A stretch of 64,000 bases of DNA, taken from contig JASANE010016352.1 in the NCBI GenBank assembly GCA_030248225.1, positions 16,899 through 80,898 on the forward strand, in the 5' to 3' direction. The stretch comes from Trileptium ribeirensis (taxonomy: Eukaryota > Nematoda > Enoplea > Enoplida > Thoracostomopsidae). The position numbers and the translations under genes are program-made. Position 1 is the stretch's first letter. Each line of letters opens with the position of its first letter. Positions 57,744 to 64,000 of the stretch are shown one piece after another. The notes under the pieces are model-generated. The model worked only from the letters and a program-made list of their open reading frames with translations. It ran no database searches and had not been told where the DNA came from.

Positions 57744-59141
57744 GTGAGTTGATATAGCAGGTCAGGCAATCTGTGCGCAACGCCATCGTCAATATAAGTT
57801 AATCCGTAAACACTTTTTGTTTCAATAATGCTTTTAGCGCTAATTTATCATTCAGACTTGGTTCTAGCAGCTAAATTTTATCTGGTTTGGTATCAACAAC
57901 ATACCGTCCATTATGTCAATGCTGAGCAACGTTCTCTCTTGTAGCTATGGACAAGGAGAATAATAAATTATAAACATCTGTGATAATAAATTACCGATAC
58001 TGATTTTCGTACTTTATAGCAAGCCTTGTATGGCTTGGAACGTTTGTAAATAACATTAGCACAATTGGCAGTCGCGCTTTTTGAGCCTTTATTTTTGCCT
58101 CTTATATAATTAGCAACTCCACAACAGAAAATAATTGGCTAACTCCGCTATAATATTTTATCCACACATGGATAGAATGACCGGTTCGCCAAAACCACTC
58201 ACATTTGCACGAAAGTCGTTAAAATCAAATTGGGTGTGTTTTTCAGACTCAATTATATGCGTGTACATGTCCCTATAAAGCTAATGTTCTATCCCTAACT
58301 ACACACGGCTAGAGTTGTGGTGAAATGTTAGCAGCGTGCAAAAGTTTTTGGAGATCTTTTTATTTATTTGTACTGTCGTTAGTTTGCCAAAAATGTAGTT
58401 CCTTGAAAAATGGAGTCTGAATAAGTAAATCTGAAAAAGGTGAGTCGTTCGTTCTTTCATTGTGAATGGGGCTATACTATTGTAGACTAGTATCCCTTTA
58501 TATTGTCTGTCTGCAAAAAGATGATACAAAGCTCCAGACTTGCAACAAATATTAACAAGTTTACATGTTTTATAGCGGAAATATGGCTAAATATGTTTAA
58601 AGGTAGGGGGAGGGAGAAGCCCTGTAACTCTTAGCCTATTAATGTTATATGTTAAAAAAATTTGAGTTTCGAGCCCTCACCAAAAGCAAATGAGCCAATG
58701 TTGTTTACCGAGCAGAACATTTTCACCAGGCAATGTACCTGGGGCACACAAAAATGTTTGGCAAGGGAACAAAAAATTTTCAGGAGCACTTTGTTTTATT
58801 AGGGGCCCCTCACACCCCAATTTGGAGAGCCCGGTTAATCTATATACTAGTTCTAGTCAGTCTTGTTCTTTTTTCATGTTGCGGTGATAGCAAAGCGCCA
58901 AATTTTAGGTGGAATCATTTCAGATTGATCATTTTTTGTATCTTTCCGCTAGGATGTAGATTTTGGATGATCTACGAACTACAAGGAAGATTAGCGATCA
59001 AGTGGTAGCAGGAATACCTATCTGATTTATGGAGACGTTTAAACACCAACTTTCGTTTCTGCGCATTACTGACGCTTCAATTACTAATTGATGAACCTAG
59101 ATAATTATCTCAGAAAATGTGTGTTATCGGCTTTATTTCAG

Positions 59142-59228
59142 ACCAGTAGGCACCATGAAGGGCCATTAGAGATAATGGATCATGATACAGATGAAGAGTA
59201 TATGAAATTGTGCAATGTCGGCGACAAG
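59142..59228 (+). pseudogene. Lamin exon C (right copy)
   Basis: It has the same length and splice sites as the left copy and is open in frame, reading TSRHHEGPLEIMDHDTDEEY then MKLCNVGDK. Three of its substitutions fall on positions conserved in the tail domain. It is listed as pseudogenic because exons on both sides are frameshifted. Confidence 0.85.
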
Positions 59229-60129
59229 GTAACTAACATACGAAAGGTATACTGAATAAGGAAAATACAATTAATATAGTGAATTTTTTGTAATTGGCAA
59301 TGTGCTATACTTAAGGCATTTAGCTTATATTGAGAAACAAGTTTGCACTCACTAGTTAAGATAATAATCTGGTAGCTATTTGTGCAGCTACTAAATCTTA
59401 AGTTAATCCGGGACACAAAAATTTAAATAATTTTGCGTTTGACTTTGTTAAAAATAACTTTTACAACACCATATTACACAGACTCTTAACAATTTGATAT
59501 TTATACAATTCCGTAAAACGAGTAACGTTATCTTTTAAAATTGCTGAATGAGACCGTCTTGTTACCTGTAATGTATTGGCATTGTTGTATTACATTGCTC
59601 GAAAATTGAAGCGCGCTTATAAATAGAATTTGCATTGTCCGCAAAATAATCATGCGTCAGCTTTGTTTCTGGATCAATAAGAGCATACATATATATATTG
59701 GTTTCGGATTGCTTAATACGTGTACAGATTTGTGTTTCTTAAAACATGTTCTTGTCAATGTGTTTTCGTGCGCTATGTTATAACATGATATGCTGTCACC
59801 AATTCCTAACGTTTTGGTGATTATATATATCTGGTTTCTTCAGGAGCTTATGGAAATTTTGAGTTAATCCTGGTAAAAAGTGGGAGCAGAAAGAGATAGA
59901 AATAATGATGAATCCTGGAAGAAGGATGGCTGCTTCCCGCGAACCGGTGGAGAACCAAGTCCCGGGGCGCCACCATTTCGCCAGCTGGTACAAGCTATAA
60001 CGGGGAATCACTGGAGTCCAAAGAGAATTTTACCACGTGGCACGGGTCAGGGAAGCAAAGTGACGAATGCCGTGTTCCAAAACCTACGTTTGGATGACCT
60101 AGCGTCACCGAACGAACTTGGTGTATCAG

Positions 60130-61275
60130 TCGGAACGTAGTGGAGATTGTGTGCTACAGGAGTGACGTCTTCCCAATTCCGTCTGTGTGCGTGATCGGCC
60201 ATAACTCGGGAACGACTTAACCAATTTTCCCCGTCTTGAGCTTCGTTGAACCAGACTAAGGTAGCCGATTTACCGTGTACATCCCCGAGTTTTTAATTTG
60301 GGGTCTGGTTCCCGGGTCAGGGGCCAAAATGTCGGTATTTGTCCTATTTTAGTACCCTTCACGGAAGCCCGTTTATTTTTATCTCAACTTTTCAAATTTG
60401 TTTTTTCTCTGGTGGTTGCCTTTATTTCAAAGTCAAATAATAAATGCCGATGCCTCTTTTTTGTTTTTCGATTTAAGGCTCCGGGTCTCAATTTATAGGG
60501 TTGGAAGTACGGGGTATGGCGCCCCACTCGTTTCTTGACCCAAAATTTGAAAATCTGTTTTGACGTCTTGGGCGGCTGAAAAGATCACCTGCGGGTTTTG
60601 CTCTGTGACCCATGTTTACGGGTAATTGGCGCAGTCGAAGGTTCAAGGTCAGAGAGCAAAATAAATTCAAGGTCAGAGAGCAAAATAAAGGTTTTTGAAC
60701 CCAACTTTAGTATCCTTCACGGAAGCAACATTAATTATATCTGAACCTTCTATTTGTTTCTCTGGTTGGTTTTATTTCATAGTAAAACTACAAATGCCGA
60801 TGTATTTTGTTTTTCGATTGAGGCTCCTGTTCATGGGGTTAGGTATGGCACCCTCATGAGATTCCTTGACTCAAAATTCGAAAATTTGTTCTGACGTCCT
60901 GAACAGTTTACTTGAGTGGTACATGAAGTTTTACTTGAGGGTTTTCGGGCATGGCAAATTCATTGTCGGTGCTGATTTTGCTCTGCGACCCATGGTTCCA
61001 CGGATACGGGGTATGGCGCCCCCTCCATGGTTCATCGACCCAAAATTTCCAATTTTATTGTAACGTCCTGGGAGGCTGTGATAGTTTCCACTGGTGGTTT
61101 TCGGACATGGGAAAATTATTGTTAGTTTGTTCTAACTTGTGCGGTATTGTGTGATATCCACATATAGTATATCGCCGTATGTTATCGAGAGCTGATTGGC
61201 TATGCACGCAAAAGGCATAGGTGTATCTATGCTTCACTACTTTCTGCAATATCAATAGAGTTACTAGTAAACAAT
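60130..61275 (-). repeat. Dispersed repeat R2 (right arm)
   Basis: Mirror of 30575-31720. Nearby at 60170-60300, GTCTGTGTGCGTGATCGGCC and ATAACTCGGGAACG form a block that also occurs near 31.6 kb. The frame at 59880-60140 upstream of it has no homology I recognise and differs by frameshifts from its mirror. Confidence 0.6.
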
Positions 61276-61693
61276 GCTCTGGACGTGCCTAAACTGATAT
61301 TGCCATAATTAGACAATCACGAAACGCTGATTAAATTTCTATTTAACTCATGATCATAACCAAACCAAAAGTAAAAAATTTTTGGTCGTATGCGATAGTT
61401 GGTCTAGGCGTGAGGAATTGTATTTATGCCGCACATATTCTTATTTGTGAAACGTGAACCCAATGTGAAACGACACCTAAATCAATTTATGGTTTTCAAA
61501 TATTTGATCAAAACTCGAATTCGTTGAACCATACGCTGGCTTCACCATTTGTTCTTAAATGAAATGTGAACAAAAATCTCTGTTTTGAAACTGTGTAAGT
61601 TCATTAAGCTTTTGTGCTGATGGTAACAATCTTGTTCCCATCTCCTCAGTGATTCCATCTATATACTCCACAATGTAAACGTTTTTATTATAG

Positions 61694-61800
61694 GATGTAA
61701 AGATTGGAGGCTGGCAACTTAAGCGCGTTGCTGGAGACGAAGAAGTCGTTTACAACAATTTCATCGGAGCTTGACTATAAAGGCTGGTAAAACATCAACG
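61694..61800 (+). pseudogene. Lamin exon D (right copy, frameshifted)
   Basis: This exon of 107 bases compares with 105 in the left copy. A two-base gain where the left copy reads TACAAATTCC shifts the frame after EEVVYN and leads to TGA within five codons. Acceptor ATTATAG and donor ACG|GTAAGT are unchanged. No right counterpart of the exon at 27469 can be present before the arm ends at 63969. Confidence 0.92.
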
Positions 61801-63079
61801 GTAAGTTTTGTTTGTACCTTCGTTGGGTTATTAGATATATCCGTAAAATAGGGGTGGGATAGGTCCCCTAAGTGTATCAACTCTACTCTGAAGCAAATTT
61901 TAGCCTTACCCAGTTCCCCGGGTACCTTCATGAGCGGAAAATTCTAGCTAATTGCTTTCTCACATAGGCTAAAAATTCGTGAATATTAACCTGTTTTCCA
62001 TAAAAATCTCCAAATTTTTACTGATGTGATACGGCAGATTGCTAAATTTTATGGCTTTTATACCTTCGCAATTCTTTTCATCACGGCACCCTATTGCGTA
62101 ATCGAACTTAAACATTTTTTGACGGAAATATATATGTTGATGAGAAGTATTTTGTGTGCCATTTATTACATGTCTTTGATCTTCTTTTTTCGAAAATGCG
62201 TTTTGCTATCCATTGGAATCAGGTTACAAATACAGCAATAAAATATTAAACGCCGTTACATGACCCAAAAGGCTAAAACTGTTAGGTAATGCGGGGTAAA
62301 ATAAGTGATAATTAGAAAGATAGCCATAAAAACCGCAGACGATAAATAAAGTAATTGGTTGGTAGGTCCCAGACAAATTCCTGACGTCATGTTACAAAAG
62401 AAGTATGCTGCGACACATTTGTATGTGAGAGTAATTAAGAAGAAAAGTTTTTATTTTAAGAGTTACAAGAAATATTTGTCTCAATATACTAGTGGAAAAT
62501 GTAGTATCATAATACACTTAGATACTTTCACTACGCAGAAACTAAATAAAGAAACCACATTTATATGGCCAAAATAATCAGTATGTGCTTATATAAGTTT
62601 ATTTAATCCCGGGCATTGCTAAAACTTACAGTAGTGAACTAATCATAGATGAAGCAGCTCCCACGCAGGATACAGTTTTTATATATCATCTGACACATTA
62701 TATTATGATTGCAGAAAATTTGATTAATTTTTCCTATTTATTTTTGGCCAAGTTTTTTGTGTTTACGTTTTGGATGCTTTGCTCGGAGCTTGAATCTTAT
62801 GTTCTCTTATTTATTGACGTATGGTTGGCTCACTGAACAAGCGGTCGCCAGTGCCTAATGTCAGAAAGGGATGGTAGACATTGAAGATGGTAGTTAGTAA
62901 ACGTATTAAATTACAGAAAGTGAGCTGAGCAACATGCTAAGTATCTGGTATCTTATTTGTGTAAATGTGTTTGAAATAAAATTTTAATCAATTTATAATA
63001 AGTTGCAAGTGTTAGGAAATTGATAGCTAAAAGAAATTAGCTAATGTATAACATGAACTGATGCCTATGATGAAAATTA

Positions 63080-63430
63080 TAAGAGCTTTTAAAAGCCACA
63101 ATTCATAATCAGCGACATCGAAAACGCCCAGCGCAACAAATTAGCAATTTTAAAGTGATTTTAAGATTTACATGAAAATTAGCTAATAAATTAGCAATTA
63201 TAAAGTGATTTTAAAATTATTGCATAAAATTACCTAATTAGCTAGTTAATTTACCAACTAATTTGCAATACGGCCAGTTTTTAGAGCTTCATAAATGTCA
63301 TATTCGTGATCAGCGACATAGAAAATCCCCTGGATGCAATTTATTTTTAATATTTTTGATCACTTTGAAATTTTTTCAAAAAAATTAGCTAATTAATTCA
63401 TTAGTAATTAACTAATTAACTAACTAGTAA
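63080..63430 (-). repeat. AATTAGCTAATT-rich tandem pair (right arm)
   Basis: Mirror of 28440-28800, with the two CAGCGACAT-containing blocks about 200 bases apart. Confidence 0.6.
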
Positions 63431-64000
63431 GCATTTTTTAACATCCTGGAATAGTAAATAAGCACGATATTCACAATCATCAAGGCGAGATTTAGTACAT
63501 GCACCAAAATAATAGCTTTACACCAGTGAATTATTGAAACATATACAACTTTTTGTTTGTAATTGCTGAAAATAGGCTAACACGCTTAACTAATTAGGTA
63601 CTGCTAATTAAATAAAGAAAATTTTGTTAAAATCTATATGTATTGCACCTGTTAGGCCTTTCAAACCAAAATAAGTTTTTTTTTAAATCGGCCCTGTAGT
63701 TATTGAGGAGTTCAACGAACAGACGATACCAAAATTATCCTCTCTATAACGAAAACAAAAACGCTTCGCTCCGTTTACTAACACAAGCATCATAGATTTA
63801 ATAATTATCCCAGGTACATTTGTATCAATTTTCATAATTTAGGCATTCGATCGTCCGGGTTACAGTGTACATGTAGTTAGTGTAGCATCCCTTGCCACAC
63901 TATTTTAAAAGTAAAGTATAAGTAGAAACGAGATCGATGCCGCTTTGCTACTTGCTGTTCTAGCCGATGAGCACCAACCGAACGAAGAAGATGACATATA

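Larger units (their letters stand above)
46307..63969. repeat. Right arm of giant inverted repeat (17.7 kb)
   Basis: Inverse of 27903-45505. The match ends at 63969, after which the 31 bases to the end of the window (AGCACCAACCGAACGAAGAA and following) do not match the left flank. Every major feature of the left arm has a mirror here. Confidence 0.95.

Overview
The window is eukaryotic, AT-rich and dominated by mobile DNA. The only host gene I can identify is a fragment of a nuclear lamin (intermediate-filament) gene with intact splice sites and a nuclear localisation signal, so the source is an animal. The vertebrate-like exon structure, compact introns and the Merlin, pogo-like and hAT-like DNA transposons fit an invertebrate. 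I cannot name the species.

Layout. (1) 1-5.2 kb: a 1.25 kb element with terminal inverted repeats (TIRs), and an internally deleted Merlin DNA transposon with an 8-bp target-site duplication (TSD) and a TTAGGC-like array. (2) 5.2-16.5 kb: no recognisable gene. It holds diverged copies of repeats that recur in the second half of the window, many short perfect hairpins, and two complete copies of a roughly 1.1 kb non-autonomous hAT-like element. (3) 16.56-18.98 kb: a pogo/Tigger-type element with TA target duplication and the C-terminal half of a DDE_1 transposase. (4) 18.98-27.02 kb: three head-to-tail copies of a roughly 2.65 kb unit, each ending in a hAT-like element. Subtype differences show that the array grew by recombination between two hAT copies. 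(5) 27.47-27.59 kb: a lamin exon in single-copy DNA. (6) 27.90-63.97 kb: a giant inverted repeat, two arms of about 17.6 kb around a spacer of about 0.8 kb.

Each arm carries the same lamin exons: end of the rod, tail with NLS, and the start of the lamin tail domain. They run outward from the centre, on the minus strand in the left arm and the plus strand in the right arm. The left copy is open and spliceable in every exon and continues past the arm boundary into the next tail-domain exon at 27.5 kb. The right copy carries several frameshifts. Neither copy has the head, coil 1 or coil 2A exons, because the inverted repeat turns back just upstream of the last rod exon, inside a transposon copy. 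This is either a real inverted duplication that cut the gene, or an assembly fold-back joining two haplotypes. Sequence alone cannot settle which.

The arms also contain nested DNA elements: a hAT-like element interrupted by an element encoding the N-terminal DNA-binding half of a pogo-like transposase, 230-bp MITEs with related termini, a 500-bp GC-rich MITE and several unnamed dispersed repeats. One of these is a 68-bp motif kept in three unrelated contexts, and it seeds the minisatellite in the 2.65 kb tandem unit.
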